From Mycobacterium sp. (GTDB lineage Bacteria; Actinomycetota; Actinomycetes; Mycobacteriales; Mycobacteriaceae): DNA of 64,000 nt. The stretch covers positions 1 through 64,000 of the forward strand of contig VEQY01000002.1 of the NCBI GenBank assembly GCA_018882965.1, in the 5' to 3' direction. Made by a program: the position numbers and the translations under genes. Position 1 is the stretch's first letter; every line of letters begins with the position of its first letter. Shown piece by piece: positions 42,762-53,642 of this stretch. The notes under the pieces were generated by a model. It did no database searches. It was not told the origin of the DNA and saw only the letters and a program-made list of their open reading frames with translations.

Positions 42762-43070
42762 ATGGAACTGTTGACCTTCCTGCCCCTGATCATCATCCTG
42801 GGCGCGTTCATGCTCTTCGCCTCCCGGCGCCAGCGCAAGGCCATGCAAGCCACGATTGACCTGCACGAATCCCTGCGGATCGGGGATCGGGTGCACACCA
42901 CCTCCGGTCTGGAGGCCACCATCACCGGGATCGGCGAGGACACCGTGGACCTCGAGATCTCGCCGGGCGTGGTCACCCGGTGGATGAAGCTGGCCATCCG
43001 GGACCGGGTCGAGCCCGAACTTCCCGAGGTCGCAGCCGAAAGCGACGTCGATCGGCTGGCCAAAGACTGA
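42762..43070 (+). CDS. yajC: Sec translocon accessory protein YajC
   Basis: This 102-residue protein has one membrane helix at the start (LLTFLPLIIILGAFMLFA) and the YajC cytoplasmic domain (RKAMQATIDLHESLRIGDRVHTTSGLEATITGIGEDTVDLEI). It joins SecDF to the SecYEG channel. It is followed by secD after 81 bases that contain GGAGGAGAG as the secD ribosome site. Confidence 0.94.
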   Translation: MELLTFLPLIIILGAFMLFASRRQRKAMQATIDLHESLRIGDRVHTTSGLEATITGIGEDTVDLEISPGVVTRWMKLAIRDRVEPELPEVAAESDVDRLAKD

Positions 43071-43151
43071 TCGCCCGGCGCACCCCGTACCCTCTTGCGG
43101 GGAGGCGCGGAGTCGCGGCAGACGCGGCAAGCACGGAGGAGAGACAGCAAC

Positions 43152-44843
43152 GTGGCATCGTCATCGGCGCCGGTGCGGCCCTACCGCTGGCTGGCGCTGT
43201 TCCTGGTCGCTCTGATCGGGGTCTACCTGCTGGTGTTCCTGACCGGTAACAAGCAGGCCGAGCCCAAACTGGGCATCGATCTGCAGGGCGGCACCCGCGT
43301 CACCCTGACCGCCCGCACCCCCGACGGTTCCAAGCCGACCCGCGAGTCCCTCGACCAGGCCCTACAGATCATCACCGCGCGGGTCAACGGCCTCGGCGTC
43401 TCGGGCTCCGAGGTGGTGATCGACGGCGACAACCTGATCATCACCGTTCCCGGCAACGACGGCAACCAGGCCCGCAACCTGGGCCAGACCGCCCGGCTCT
43501 ACGTGCGCCCGGTGATCGGCCAGCCGATCCCGGTCGAGGCGATCAACAAGAAACCCGGCCCCGGTGAGGCGCCCCCCGGCGGTCCGCCCGGACCCGGCAC
43601 CCCGGGCGCCCCGCCGACGTCCGCGCCGACCGCCGCGCCGGCGCCGCCCGCGCCGCCGGGACCGGGCCAGCCGGCCCCGCCGCCCGGACCGCCGGACCCC
43701 CGCAAGGATCTCGCCGCACGGATCAAGTTCGAGAAGGACCTGCGGCAGAGCACCAATCAGACCCTGCTGCTGTTCGCGGTTCAGTATGTGGCCGGAAACT
43801 GCGGCGGCGAGGATTTCCTGGCCGGCAACGACGATCCGAACCTGCCGTTGGTGACCTGCTCCGAGGACGGCAAGTCGGTCTACATCCTCGACAAGTCGAT
43901 CATCGCCGGCGATCAGATCAAGGACGCCACCTCCGGCTTCGATCAGCAGAAGGCGGCGTGGCTGGTCTACCTGGAATTCAAAGACGAGGCCGCCACCACC
44001 TGGGCCGACTTCACCGGGGCGAACGTCGGCACCCAGACCGCGTTCACCCTGGACTCCAAGGTGGTCAGCGCGCCGGTCATCCGGGAGGCCATCCCCGGCG
44101 GGCGAACAGAGATCAGCGGCGGCGATCCGCCGTTCACCGCCGAGAGCGCCGGTCAGCTGGCCAACGTGCTCAAGTACGGCTCGCTCCCGCTGTCCTTTGA
44201 GTCCTCCGAAGCGGAAACCGTCTCCGCCACACTGGGTTTGACGTCGTTGCGGGCCGGATTGATCGCCGGCGCGATCGGGCTGGCCATGGTCCTGGTGTAC
44301 TCGCTGCTGTACTACCGCGCGCTGGGCTTGCTGACGATGCTGTCCCTGGTGGCGTCCGGTGCCATGATCTTCGGGATCCTGGTGCTGCTGGGCAGATACA
44401 TCAACTACACGCTGGACCTCGCCGGCATCGCCGGTCTGATCATCGGCATCGGAACGACCGCCGACTCCTTCGTGGTGTTCTTCGAGCGCATCAAGGACGA
44501 GATCCGCGAGGGCCGCTCGTTCCGCTCCGCGGTGCCGCGCGGATGGGCGCGGGCCCGCAAGACCATCCTGTCGGGCAACGCGGTCAGCTTCATCGCCGCG
44601 ACGGTGCTGTACCTGCTCGCCGTCGGCCAGGTCAAAGGTTTCGCGTTCACCCTCGGCCTGACCTCCGTCCTGGACACCGTGGTCGTGTTCACGGTCACCT
44701 GGCCGCTGCTCTATCTGGCGTCGAAGTCGCCGCTGCTGGCCAAGCCGGCATTCAACGGCCTCGGCGCGGTGCAGGAGATCGCCCGCGAGCGCCGGGCGGC
44801 CAGACAGGTTCCGGCGGCAGCCGGACAGAGCGGGGCGCGGTAG
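43152..44843 (+). CDS. secD: Protein translocase subunit SecD
   Basis: This 563-residue RND-type subunit uses proton flow with SecF to pull exported proteins out of SecYEG. One N-terminal helix is followed by the large P1 domain ([15 protein letters not shown] is the signature), a Pro/Gly/Ala-rich insert typical of actinobacteria (about residues 139-190), and five C-terminal helices including [22 protein letters not shown] and [31 protein letters not shown] 43152 follows GGAGGAGAG. secF starts at the base after its stop. Confidence 0.95.
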   Translation: MASSSAPVRPYRWLALFLVALIGVYLLVFLTGNKQAEPKLGIDLQGGTRVTLTARTPDGSKPTRESLDQALQIITARVNGLGVSGSEVVIDGDNLIITVPGNDGNQARNLGQTARLYVRPVIGQPIPVEAINKKPGPGEAPPGGPPGPGTPGAPPTSAPTAAPAPPAPPGPGQPAPPPGPPDPRKDLAARIKFEKDLRQSTNQTLLLFAVQYVAGNCGGEDFLAGNDDPNLPLVTCSEDGKSVYILDKSIIAGDQIKDATSGFDQQKAAWLVYLEFKDEAATTWADFTGANVGTQTAFTLDSKVVSAPVIREAIPGGRTEISGGDPPFTAESAGQLANVLKYGSLPLSFESSEAETVSATLGLTSLRAGLIAGAIGLAMVLVYSLLYYRALGLLTMLSLVASGAMIFGILVLLGRYINYTLDLAGIAGLIIGIGTTADSFVVFFERIKDEIREGRSFRSAVPRGWARARKTILSGNAVSFIAATVLYLLAVGQVKGFAFTLGLTSVLDTVVVFTVTWPLLYLASKSPLLAKPAFNGLGAVQEIARERRAARQVPAAAGQSGAR

Positions 44844-46049
44844 ATGACCGACACCAACAACACCGAGACCATCGACGAGGAATCCGACGGGACCGCGGCC
44901 GCGGAGGATCTCGAGGCCGTCGGGCCACTGCCGCGCCACGGGTTCTTCACCCGGCTCTACACCGGCACCGGCGCCTTCGAGGTTGTCGGCCGCCGCAAAC
45001 TGTGGTTCGCCATCAGTGGGCTGATCGTCGCGGCTGCACTGGCCAGCATCGTGCTGAAGGGCTTCACCTTCGGCATCGACTTCGAGGGCGGCACCAAGGT
45101 GTCCTTCCCGCGGGCGGGCGCGACCGGGGACGCCAACGTCACCCAGGTCGAGGAGGTGTTCACGAAGGCCATCGGCAACGGCCCGGAATCGGTCGTCGTG
45201 GTCGGCACCGGGTCCACCGCATCGGTGCAGATCCGCTCGGAAACCCTGACCAACGACCAGGCCGCCACGCTGCGCGACGCGCTGTTCGAGGCGTTCCAGC
45301 CCAAGGGCGTCGATGGCCAGCCCAGCAAGCAGGCCATCAGCGATTCCGCGGTGTCGGAGACCTGGGGCGGGCAGATCACCCGCAAGGCCCTGATAGCCCT
45401 CGCCGTCTTCCTGGTCGTGGTCACCATCTACATCACGCTGCGCTACGAGAAGTTCATGGCAGCCGCGGCGCTGGCGACATTGGGCTTTGACCTCATCACG
45501 ACCGCCGGGGTCTACTCGTTCGTGGGTTTCGAGGTCACCCCTGCGACGGTGATCGGGCTGCTGACCATCCTGGGCTACTCGCTCTACGACACCGTCATCG
45601 TGTTCGACAAGGTGGAGGAGAACACCAAGGGCTTCGAACACACCACCCGGCGAACCTACGCTGAACATGCCAACCTCGCGATCAACCAGACGTTCATGCG
45701 CTCGATCAACACCAGCCTGATCGCCACCATGCCGGTGGTCGCCCTGATGGTGGTGGCGGTGTGGCTGCTGGGCGTGGGCACGCTGAAGGACCTTGCGCTG
45801 GTTCAGTTGGTGGGCGTGCTGGTCGGCACGTACTCCTCCATCTTCTTCGCCACCCCCCTGATGGTCACGCTGCGGGAGCGCACCGGACTCGTGCGGGACC
45901 ACACCCGTCGTGTGCTCAAGCGTCGTCAGGGTGCGGACTCGGAGTCCACCGGTCCGGAGTACATCCCGGGGATCTCCATCCCGGAGCCTGGCGCCCGACC
46001 GGTGCGGCCGGGCCGCCCCGCCGGCAAGCGCGGCACGCGAGGACGGTAG
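44844..46049 (+). CDS. secF: Protein translocase subunit SecF
   Basis: This 401-residue partner of SecD has six membrane helices and the signature FTFGIDFEGGTKVSFPR after the first. Later helices carry IGLLTILGYSLYDTVIVFDKVEEN and LALVQLVGVLVGTYSSIFFATPLMV. The basic C-terminal tail (RPVRPGRPAGKRGTRGR) faces the cytoplasm. The ATG directly follows the secD stop. Confidence 0.95.
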   Translation: MTDTNNTETIDEESDGTAAAEDLEAVGPLPRHGFFTRLYTGTGAFEVVGRRKLWFAISGLIVAAALASIVLKGFTFGIDFEGGTKVSFPRAGATGDANVTQVEEVFTKAIGNGPESVVVVGTGSTASVQIRSETLTNDQAATLRDALFEAFQPKGVDGQPSKQAISDSAVSETWGGQITRKALIALAVFLVVVTIYITLRYEKFMAAAALATLGFDLITTAGVYSFVGFEVTPATVIGLLTILGYSLYDTVIVFDKVEENTKGFEHTTRRTYAEHANLAINQTFMRSINTSLIATMPVVALMVVAVWLLGVGTLKDLALVQLVGVLVGTYSSIFFATPLMVTLRERTGLVRDHTRRVLKRRQGADSESTGPEYIPGISIPEPGARPVRPGRPAGKRGTRGR

Positions 46050-46055
46050 GCCGCG

Positions 46056-47711
46056 GTGGTTCTTCGGCGTCGCCGCGCTCTGGCCGCCGCGCTGACGGTC
46101 CTTGCCGTGGCGGCGCCTGCGCTCACCTCCTGTTCCGGCGCAGCCGCCGACCAGGTCAACTTCGCTGTCGACGGCGCACTGTCGACCTACAACACCAACA
46201 CCGTGACGGGTGCGGCCTCGGCTGGCCCGCAGGCCTTCGCCCGGGTGCTCACCGGGTTCAGCCTGCACGGTCCCGACGGCCAGGTGCTCGCCGACTACGA
46301 CTTCGGCTCGACGTCAGTGGTCGGACGGGAGCCGTTGATCGTCGACTACCAGATCGCCGACAACGCGGTGTACTCCGACGGCAAGCCGATCACCTGTGAC
46401 GACATGGTGCTGACCTGGGCCGCGCAGTCGGGTCGTTACCCGGGGTTCAACGCCGCCAGCCAGGCCGGCTACATCGATGTCGCGGGGATCGAGTGCCAGC
46501 CGGGCCAGAAGAGGGCGCGAGTGAACTTCCTGCCCAACCGTGGCGTCGTGGACTATGCCCAACTGTTCACCGCGACCTCGCTGATGCCCTCCCACGTGCT
46601 CGGTGATCAACTGGGAATCGACGTCGCCGCCACCCTGCAGGGCGGAGACCCTGCCGCCATCGCGCGCGTCGCCGAGGCCTGGAACACCGCCTGGGACCTC
46701 AAGCCCGGGATGGACGCCGAGGCCCTCAAGCGCTTCCCGTCGTCGGGTCCCTACCGGATCGACTCGGTGCTGCCCGAGGGAGCGGTGGTGCTGGCGGTCA
46801 ACGACCGCTGGTGGGGCGCCAAACCCATCACCAAGCGCATCGTGGTCTGGCCGCGCGGGGTCGATGTCCAGGACCGGGTCAACGCGGGCAGCTTCCACGT
46901 GGTCGATGTGGCGACCGGCTCGTCGGGCACGCTGACCACTCCGGACGACTACCAGCGCACCGACATCGCTTCGGGCGGCATCGAGCAACTGATCTTCGCC
47001 GCGCAGGGACCGCTCGCCGAACAACCCGCGCGCCGCGCGGTGGCGCTGTGTACCCCGCGCGATGTGATTGCGCGTAATGCCGGACTGCCGATCTCCAACT
47101 CCCGGCTCAACCCGGCCGGCGAGGACGCCTACAGCGTGACCGAGGCGGCCGCGGAGGGCGGCCAGTTCAGCGTCGCCAACCCCGAGGCCGCCCGAGCGGC
47201 ACTCAACGGTGCGCCGCTGACCGTGCGCATGGCCTATCAGGCGCCCAACCCGAGGCTGGCGGCGACCATCGCGGCCATCGCGACGGCCTGCGGAGCGGCG
47301 GGCATCACCGTCCAGGACGTGACCAACGAGTCCACCGGCCCCCAGGCGCTGCGTGACGGCCAGACCGATGTGCTGGTGGCGAGCACCGGCGGGGCCGTGG
47401 GCAGTGGTTCCACCGGGTCATCCGCCATGGACGCCTACGCGCTGCACACCGGCAACGGCAACAACCTGGCCGGGTACTCCAACCCCCAGGTCGACGGCAT
47501 CATCGCCGCGCTCGCGGTGACCACCGACCCCAAGGAGTTCTCGCGGCTGCTGGCCGACGCCGCACCCATCCTGTGGTCGGACATGCCGACCCTGCCGCTC
47601 TACCGGCAGCAGCGCACCGTGATGGCCGCCAAGAAGATGTTCGCCGTCGAACCCAACCCCACCAAGTGGGGCGCCGGATGGAACATGGACCGATGGCGCC
47701 TCGAGCCGTAG
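46056..47711 (+). CDS. Lipoprotein, ABC-type peptide substrate-binding protein (family 5)
   Basis: This 551-residue lipoprotein has a signal peptide with lipobox LTSC ([19 protein letters not shown]) and the extracellular solute-binding family 5 fold, as in DppA/OppA; the match region includes [21 protein letters not shown]. No permease or ATPase genes are adjacent, so it may work with distant partners. Rv2585c in M. tuberculosis has the same place after secF. GTG 46056 lies six bases after the secF stop. Ligand unknown. Confidence 0.88.
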   Translation: MVLRRRRALAAALTVLAVAAPALTSCSGAAADQVNFAVDGALSTYNTNTVTGAASAGPQAFARVLTGFSLHGPDGQVLADYDFGSTSVVGREPLIVDYQIADNAVYSDGKPITCDDMVLTWAAQSGRYPGFNAASQAGYIDVAGIECQPGQKRARVNFLPNRGVVDYAQLFTATSLMPSHVLGDQLGIDVAATLQGGDPAAIARVAEAWNTAWDLKPGMDAEALKRFPSSGPYRIDSVLPEGAVVLAVNDRWWGAKPITKRIVVWPRGVDVQDRVNAGSFHVVDVATGSSGTLTTPDDYQRTDIASGGIEQLIFAAQGPLAEQPARRAVALCTPRDVIARNAGLPISNSRLNPAGEDAYSVTEAAAEGGQFSVANPEAARAALNGAPLTVRMAYQAPNPRLAATIAAIATACGAAGITVQDVTNESTGPQALRDGQTDVLVASTGGAVGSGSTGSSAMDAYALHTGNGNNLAGYSNPQVDGIIAALAVTTDPKEFSRLLADAAPILWSDMPTLPLYRQQRTVMAAKKMFAVEPNPTKWGAGWNMDRWRLEP

Positions 47712-48241
47712 AGCCCGACGACGATCTGACGGCGGTGCTCGCCGCGCTGACCCGGGAGGTGCCCGACTTCCCGACCCCCGGCGTGCTGTTCCGCGACCTG
47801 ACCCCCGTCCTGGCCGACGGCCGCGTTTTCGCCCTGCTCACCGATGCGCTGGCCCGGATCACCGAAGGCGCGGACCTGATCGCCGGGATCGACGCCCGCG
47901 GGTTCCTGCTCGGCGGCGCCGTGGCGGGGCGACTGGGGGTTGGGGTCCTGGCGATCCGGAAGGCCGGGAAACTGCCCCCGCCGGTACATCGCCGCGACTA
48001 CGCGCTGGAGTACGCCACGGCTGCCCTGGAGATCCCCGCCGACGGCCTCACGCTCACGGGCCGGCGGGTCGCGATCATCGACGACGTGCTGGCCACCGGG
48101 GGCACTGTCGCCGCCGCCCGGGATCTGCTCGACGCCGCCGGCGCCCGGGTATCCGAGGCGGCGGTGATCATGGAGCTCACCGGACTCGGCGGGCGCGAGC
48201 GCCTGGAGCCGCTGCCCGTGCACAGCTTGCAGCGCTGGTAA
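47693..48241 (+). CDS. apt: Adenine phosphoribosyltransferase
   Basis: This 182-residue enzyme makes AMP from adenine and PRPP. The PRPP motif [21 protein letters not shown], the adenine-binding [14 protein letters not shown], and [15 protein letters not shown] are present. The start is uncertain: ATG 47693 lies within the end of the lipoprotein gene, GTG codons further in would be shorter, and M. tuberculosis apt has a longer N-terminus. It lies directly before relA, an arrangement conserved across actinobacteria, linking purine salvage to alarmone synthesis. Confidence 0.9.
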   Translation: MAPRAVEPDDDLTAVLAALTREVPDFPTPGVLFRDLTPVLADGRVFALLTDALARITEGADLIAGIDARGFLLGGAVAGRLGVGVLAIRKAGKLPPPVHRRDYALEYATAALEIPADGLTLTGRRVAIIDDVLATGGTVAAARDLLDAAGARVSEAAVIMELTGLGGRERLEPLPVHSLQRW

Positions 48242-48295
48242 GGCGGGTCCGAGGCGATATCCTCGGATGTGGGCAGGGCAGCGGAGGAGGTGATC

Positions 48296-50647
48296 ATGGC
48301 CGACGAACCGGGCGGCGCGGCATCGCAGCCGCGGGGCGGCGCCGGGATCACCGCGGCCGAGCCGGCTCCGGAGACCCCCAAAGCCACGACCAGCGCCACG
48401 CGGCGGGTCAGGGCCCGGCTGGCGCGCCGGATGACCGCACAGCGCAGCGCGATCAACCCGGTTCTCGAGCCGCTGGTCGCCGTGCACCGGGAGGTCTACC
48501 CCAAGGCGGACCTGGCGATCCTGCGGCGTGCCTACGACGTCGCCGACGCCAAACACGCCACCCAGCTGCGCCACTCCGGTGACCCCTACATCACCCATCC
48601 GCTGGCGGTCGCCACGATCCTCGCCGAACTGGGAATGGACACCACCACTCTGGTGGCCGCGCTTCTGCACGACACCGTCGAGGACACCGGTTACACGCTC
48701 AACGCGCTGACCGAGGACTTCGGCGACGAGGTCGGCCACCTCGTCGACGGGGTGACCAAGCTCGACCGGGTGGTGCTGGGCACCGCCGCCGAGGGCGAGA
48801 CGATCCGGAAGATGATCATCGCGATGGCTCGCGATCCGCGGGTACTGGTCATCAAGGTCGCCGACCGTCTGCACAACATGCGGACCATTCGCTTCCTGCC
48901 GCCGGAGAAACAGGCCCGCAAAGCCCGCGAGACCCTCGAGGTCATCGCGCCGCTCGCACACCGGCTCGGCATGGCCACGGTCAAGTGGGAACTGGAGGAC
49001 CTCTCCTTCGCGATCCTGCATCCGAAGCGCTACGACGAGATCGTGCGACTGGTCGCCGACCGCTCACCGTCGCGCGACACCTACCTGGCGAAGGTGCGCG
49101 AAGAGGTCGGCTCGGCGCTGGGCGGGATGAAGATCCATGCCGTGGTCGAGGGACGGCCCAAGCACTACTGGTCGATCTACCAGAAGATGATCGTCAAGGG
49201 CCGCGACTTCGACGACATTCACGATCTGGTCGGGGTCCGGATTCTCTGCGACGAGATCCGGGACTGCTACGCCGCGATGGGTGTCGTGCACTCGCTGTGG
49301 CAGCCGATGCCCGGTCGGTTCAAGGACTACGTCGCCCAACCCCGCTTCGGGGTCTACCAGTCCCTGCACACCACCGTCGTCGGACCGGAGGGCAAGCCCC
49401 TGGAGGTGCAGATCCGCACCCGCGACATGCACCGCACCGCCGAGTATGGAATCGCCGCGCACTGGCGCTACAAGGAAGCCAAGGGGCGCAACGCTGTTCC
49501 GCACCCGCTGGCCGCGGCTGAGATCGACGACATGGCCTGGATGCGCCAACTGCTCGACTGGCAGCGCGAAGCCGCTGACCCCGGCGAGTTCCTGGAGTCG
49601 CTGCGCTACGACCTTGCGACCAAGGAGATCTTCGTGTTCACCCCGAAGGGTGACGTCATCACCCTGCCCGCGGGCTCGACGCCGATCGACTTCGCCTACG
49701 CGGTACACACCGAGGTCGGTCACCGCTGCATCGGGGCACGGGTCAATGGCCGGCTGGTTGCGCTCGAGCGCACGCTGGAGAGCGGCGAGGTGGTGGAGGT
49801 CTTCACCTCCAAGGCCCCCAATGCCGGCCCGTCGCGGGACTGGCAGGGCTTCGTTGTGTCACCGCGGGCCAAGGCCAAGATCCGCCAGTGGTTCGCCAAA
49901 GAGCGTCGCGAGGAGGCTCTGGAGGCCGGCAAGGACGCGATCGCGCGCGAGGTACGCCGTGGCGGCCTCCCGCTACAGCGGCTGGTCAACGGCGACGCGG
50001 TGGCGGCGCTGGCGAAGGAGCTTCGCTACGCCGACGTCTCCGCGCTCTACACCGCCGTCGGCGAGGGCCACGTGTCGGCCCGTCACGTGGTACAGCGGCT
50101 TCTCGCCCAGCTGGGCGGCGCGGAGGGCGCCGAGGACGAACTCGCCGAGCGCGCCACCCCGGCCACCATGCCGGTACGCCATCGCGAGATCGAGGACAAC
50201 GGGGTCGCGGTTCCGGGTGCCCCGGGGACGCTGTCCAAACTGGCCAAGTGCTGCACGCCGGTGCCCGGCGACAACATCATGGGATTTGTGACCCGCGGTG
50301 GGGGAGTGAGCGTGCACCGCACCGACTGCACCAACGCCACCGACCTGCAGCAGCAGTCCGAGCGGATCATCGAGGTCCAGTGGGCACCCTCGCCGACCTC
50401 GGTTTTCCTGGTCGCCATCCAGGTCGAGGCCCTCGATCGGCACCGGTTACTCTCCGACGTCACCCGCGTGCTGGCAGATGAGCGGGTGAACATCCTGTCG
50501 GCCTCGGTGACCACCTCCGATGACCGAATTGCCGTGAGCCGCTTCACTTTCGAGATGGGCGACCCCAAGCATCTGGGCCACCTGCTCAACGCCGTACGCA
50601 GCGTCGAGGGCGTCTATGACGTCTACCGCGTGACCAGCGCGGCGTAA
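48296..50647 (+). CDS. relA: Bifunctional (p)ppGpp synthetase/hydrolase
   Basis: This 783-residue RelA/SpoT homologue both makes and degrades (p)ppGpp in the stringent response. The hydrolase HD motif is His125-Asp126 (LLHDTVEDT), with [14 protein letters not shown] before it. The synthetase domain has [16 protein letters not shown] and [18 protein letters not shown] ([26 protein letters not shown]) and a C-terminal ACT domain ([21 protein letters not shown]) follow. ATG 48296 follows GGAGGAGGTGATC. This dual function is known for the M. tuberculosis enzyme Rv2583c. Confidence 0.97.
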   Translation: MADEPGGAASQPRGGAGITAAEPAPETPKATTSATRRVRARLARRMTAQRSAINPVLEPLVAVHREVYPKADLAILRRAYDVADAKHATQLRHSGDPYITHPLAVATILAELGMDTTTLVAALLHDTVEDTGYTLNALTEDFGDEVGHLVDGVTKLDRVVLGTAAEGETIRKMIIAMARDPRVLVIKVADRLHNMRTIRFLPPEKQARKARETLEVIAPLAHRLGMATVKWELEDLSFAILHPKRYDEIVRLVADRSPSRDTYLAKVREEVGSALGGMKIHAVVEGRPKHYWSIYQKMIVKGRDFDDIHDLVGVRILCDEIRDCYAAMGVVHSLWQPMPGRFKDYVAQPRFGVYQSLHTTVVGPEGKPLEVQIRTRDMHRTAEYGIAAHWRYKEAKGRNAVPHPLAAAEIDDMAWMRQLLDWQREAADPGEFLESLRYDLATKEIFVFTPKGDVITLPAGSTPIDFAYAVHTEVGHRCIGARVNGRLVALERTLESGEVVEVFTSKAPNAGPSRDWQGFVVSPRAKAKIRQWFAKERREEALEAGKDAIAREVRRGGLPLQRLVNGDAVAALAKELRYADVSALYTAVGEGHVSARHVVQRLLAQLGGAEGAEDELAERATPATMPVRHREIEDNGVAVPGAPGTLSKLAKCCTPVPGDNIMGFVTRGGGVSVHRTDCTNATDLQQQSERIIEVQWAPSPTSVFLVAIQVEALDRHRLLSDVTRVLADERVNILSASVTTSDDRIAVSRFTFEMGDPKHLGHLLNAVRSVEGVYDVYRVTSAA

Positions 50648-50698
50648 TTGGGCGATGCCCGCCAGCGCCGGTCGCGGGCAACGGTATGGTCATCAACC

Positions 50699-52033
50699 AT
50701 GCCTCGTCGATCGCCGAGTCCGAACGCCGCCCCCGCGGCGCAGGAGCCGCCCGACGTGCCGCTGATGAGCGGGTTCCCGTCCGCGCCCGACTTCCGGGTA
50801 ACCCTGCTGAACTGGCAGGATCCACCGTTCAACAGATGGTCATTTCAGCACCTGCGCGAGTTGATCCCCACCCAGCGCATCCCTCGTGGCACCGGGCCGG
50901 TCAATCGTCTCGCCTACGACAGGAAGGCCTTCGATCCGGCGGCCGTGGAGGTGCAGCGCGTCGACGGCTCCACCGGCACCATCGCCGAGGTTTTGGCAGA
51001 CACCTGGACCGATGCGGCGATCATTCTGCACGGCGGGCACGTCGTGTTCGAGCACTACGAGAACAGCATGACCCCCGACACCCCACACCTGATGATGTCG
51101 GTGACCAAGTCAGTGGTTGGCTGCGTAGCCGGGGTTCTCGCCGACCGGGGCATCCTCGACACCGACGAGTTGGTCAGCGCCTACGTGCCGGAGATCTCCA
51201 CGTCGGGCTACGGCGGGGCAAAGGTACGCGACCTGCTCGACATGCGCAGCGGCGTCGCCTTCAGCGAGGAGTACACCAACCCGGATGCCGAGGTTCGAAC
51301 GATGGAGCGCTTCATCGGGTGGCGGCCCGGATTGAGTCCCGGCGAGGACGGCGGGCTCTATGCCTACCTGGCCACCCTGGGCACCTCCACCGCCCACGGC
51401 GGCTCGTTCGTGTACCGCTCGGCCGACACGAACATGCTCGGCTGGGTGTGTGAACGCGCTGCCAACACGCGCATGGCCGATATGATCTCGGAGTTCATCT
51501 GGCAGCCGATGGGTGCGGAGTTCGACGCCGAAATCTCCTGCGACGGAGTCGGGTCGGCCATTCATGACGGTGGGCTCTCGGCACGGGCCCGCGACATGGC
51601 CCGATTCGGGCAGTTGCTTCTCGAGGACGGATACGTCGGTGACACGCCCGTCGTCCCGCAACGGTGGTTGAGTTCCGCACGGACGCTGGACCCCGACATT
51701 CGCGGCGCGTTCTCCGCCTCGCCCTCCGAGGCCCAGCTTTCCGGCGGGTGGTACCGCAACCAGTTCTGGTTCGTCCCCGGACCGCTGGGCGACCTTCAAC
51801 TGTGCCTGGGAATCCACGGGCAGATGGTGCTGGTGGACCGGGCGACACGCACGGTCGCGGTCAAGATGTCCACCTGGCCGGCTCCGCAGTGGGCGACGTA
51901 CCTGTTCGACACCATCCGTGCCTTCGCCGCCGCCGGACAACACCTGGCCGGACTGACCGGGGCCGGCCGCAAGAGCAGTCATGCCACCGGACCCATCGGT
52001 GTGGTCGAGGGCCGCGAGCGCGGGCAGAGCTGA
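50699..52033 (+). CDS. Serine hydrolase, beta-lactamase/NylB-type family
   Basis: This 444-residue enzyme belongs to the class C beta-lactamase-like hydrolases. The nucleophile motif SVTK (MMSVTKSVVG, about residues 136-139) is SxxK; a YRSADTN segment supplies the Tyr-x-Asn-like motif, and a GIHGQMVLVD stretch stands where a KTG-like motif occurs. Relatives include 6-aminohexanoate-dimer hydrolase (NylB) and esterases; true beta-lactam activity is not implied. No signal peptide is seen, so it acts in the cytoplasm. ATG 50699 was chosen over GTG-like codons nearer relA. It converges with the ATP-grasp gene. Confidence 0.82.
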   Translation: MPRRSPSPNAAPAAQEPPDVPLMSGFPSAPDFRVTLLNWQDPPFNRWSFQHLRELIPTQRIPRGTGPVNRLAYDRKAFDPAAVEVQRVDGSTGTIAEVLADTWTDAAIILHGGHVVFEHYENSMTPDTPHLMMSVTKSVVGCVAGVLADRGILDTDELVSAYVPEISTSGYGGAKVRDLLDMRSGVAFSEEYTNPDAEVRTMERFIGWRPGLSPGEDGGLYAYLATLGTSTAHGGSFVYRSADTNMLGWVCERAANTRMADMISEFIWQPMGAEFDAEISCDGVGSAIHDGGLSARARDMARFGQLLLEDGYVGDTPVVPQRWLSSARTLDPDIRGAFSASPSEAQLSGGWYRNQFWFVPGPLGDLQLCLGIHGQMVLVDRATRTVAVKMSTWPAPQWATYLFDTIRAFAAAGQHLAGLTGAGRKSSHATGPIGVVEGRERGQS

Positions 52034-52046
52034 ACCCGGCTGTCGC

Positions 52047-53516
52047 CTACTTTACGTAGCCGATCGGGGTCATCCTCGGGGGATCGGGCAGCACTTCGCT
52101 GGTATACATCGACCGGATTCCCTCGATGTAGTCGCGGCAGCGCTTGGTCAGCCCCTCGTCGGTCTGCATCCGGCCCTTGGTCACCAGGATGCCCAGATCG
52201 GCGCCCTTGAACCGATAGTCGCCAGGCCCGTAGACGCGCATGAAAAAGCACTCGTCCTCGTGGGTGACGTCGTGCCAATCGTTGGTGACGCCGATGAAAC
52301 GCAGGTCGCCCTGCTCGTTGAGCCGGTAGCGGCCGGTCTCCGGGGCGGACAGAATCCGCTCCACCGAATCAACGGGCTCCTTCATGATGAGCTGGGCCCA
52401 GACGTCCACCGCGGCCAGTTCGCGCCAGCGCTCGTTGATCTCGTCGACGTCGATTTTGTAGTCGATATCCATGAACTCCAGCAGATGGAACAGGAACAGC
52501 GGGATGTCGGCGTAGGCGCCCGCGGTGACATTGGTCATCGACGAGGCCCCGGAGATCCGCGGGTTCAGCTCGCCGAGGTAGACCTCGTCGGAGTCGAGGT
52601 CGACGAGCACGTCCACCTCGAAGAAGCCCCGGTAGCCCTCCTCGCGCAGCCGGTCGCCGAGCCGGCGCACGTGGCTGATCGCGGTGCTGCGGTGGGCCTC
52701 GGAGAGGGCCTCGGGGAACAGGTCGTTGCCGCACCAGCCACCGCGGTAGGGGGTCAGCTCGGGGTAGCCGGTCAGGTCGGTCATGAAGGGTCCCACGACC
52801 GTGCCGTGCCGGGTGTTGACGGCCTCCACGGCGACGGCGCGGTTGTTGATCCGCTTCATGATCTTCAGTTCCTGGCCGATCATGTCCTCGCTGTTGCGGT
52901 CCCACTCGGCTTCGGAGGTGATGAAGAAGGTTGTTTTGCCTGAGTCCCCATAGGGCGTCTGGACAACAAGGTCCGAGCCCAGGCCTGCCTCTGTGGCGAG
53001 TTTGCTCAACTCCGCGTAGCTGTCGGCGCGGCCCAGGACGTTGGGCACCGAGGGCGCGCCGGCCTCCTCGCCGAGGCGGGTGGTGACGATCTTGGAGTCC
53101 AGGTGGCGGCGCAGCGAGTCCTTCGGCAGGATCAGCTCGTAGTCGAGTTCGTCGCAGATCTGCTCGGTCTCCTCGTCGAAGAACACCATCGCGACCATCG
53201 GGCGGGCCCCGGTCGCCGAACACCGCGACTCGATGAAGCGCTGGACCTCGGCGTCGCGCAGCAGGTAATTGTTGATCTCCTCGGAGCTGTTGAACTCCAC
53301 GTAGGGCTTGCTGGTCGGGGCGAACACCCGGGGGTGTGCGCCGTCCCACGAGTCGTAGTAGACGATGTACTCGAAACCGCGAACCCACCGGTCGATGCCC
53401 AGCAGGTTGAACCCCGTCGGCCCGATGAAGAAGATCGGTTGGTCGTTGGTCCGGAAGAAGGTGCGGATCTCCGAGATGCCCTTCAGGCCGCGGGATCGGA
53501 AGACTTTCGATATCAC
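52047..53516 (-). CDS. ATP-grasp ligase, biotin carboxylase-like, no biotin domain
   Basis: This 489-residue protein looks like an ATP-grasp enzyme: GSDLVVQTPYGDSGKTTFFI carries the ATP-binding lysine, the metal/phosphate site is FFEVDVLVDLDSDEVYLGELNPRISG, and the N-terminal half is a pre-ATP-grasp domain. There is no biotin-acceptor domain nor carboxyltransferase nearby, so biotin carboxylase annotation would be doubtful; a carboxylate-amine ligase is at least as likely. GTG 53516 (MISKVFRSRG) was chosen because upstream residues are Arg-rich and promoter-like. It diverges from the amine oxidase gene with 126 bases between. Confidence 0.75.
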   Translation of the reverse strand: MISKVFRSRGLKGISEIRTFFRTNDQPIFFIGPTGFNLLGIDRWVRGFEYIVYYDSWDGAHPRVFAPTSKPYVEFNSSEEINNYLLRDAEVQRFIESRCSATGARPMVAMVFFDEETEQICDELDYELILPKDSLRRHLDSKIVTTRLGEEAGAPSVPNVLGRADSYAELSKLATEAGLGSDLVVQTPYGDSGKTTFFITSEAEWDRNSEDMIGQELKIMKRINNRAVAVEAVNTRHGTVVGPFMTDLTGYPELTPYRGGWCGNDLFPEALSEAHRSTAISHVRRLGDRLREEGYRGFFEVDVLVDLDSDEVYLGELNPRISGASSMTNVTAGAYADIPLFLFHLLEFMDIDYKIDVDEINERWRELAAVDVWAQLIMKEPVDSVERILSAPETGRYRLNEQGDLRFIGVTNDWHDVTHEDECFFMRVYGPGDYRFKGADLGILVTKGRMQTDEGLTKRCRDYIEGIRSMYTSEVLPDPPRMTPIGYVK

Positions 53517-53642
53517 TGTTCGGCGCTCCGCCTCTCGGTCCCGTACCCCGGCCCTCGGCCCCCACATCGGGGCGAATTCTCCCATGCCGGAGACAACGAT
53601 GACTCCGAAACGGTTGACTAGGGACCAGACAAGGAGGCGCTC

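Noticed and set aside
43362-46268. Minus-strand frame of 968 codons
   Set aside because: It lies exactly opposite secD, secF and the start of the lipoprotein gene, whose motifs are certain; long reverse frames are common at this GC content.
50699-52033. Antibiotic-resistance beta-lactamase
   Set aside because: No signal peptide, and the motifs are closer to the NylB/esterase branch than to exported beta-lactamases.
52047-53516. Biotin carboxylase subunit
   Set aside because: The ATP-grasp parts fit, but no biotin-acceptor protein or carboxyltransferase is encoded nearby; the general label ATP-grasp ligase is safer.
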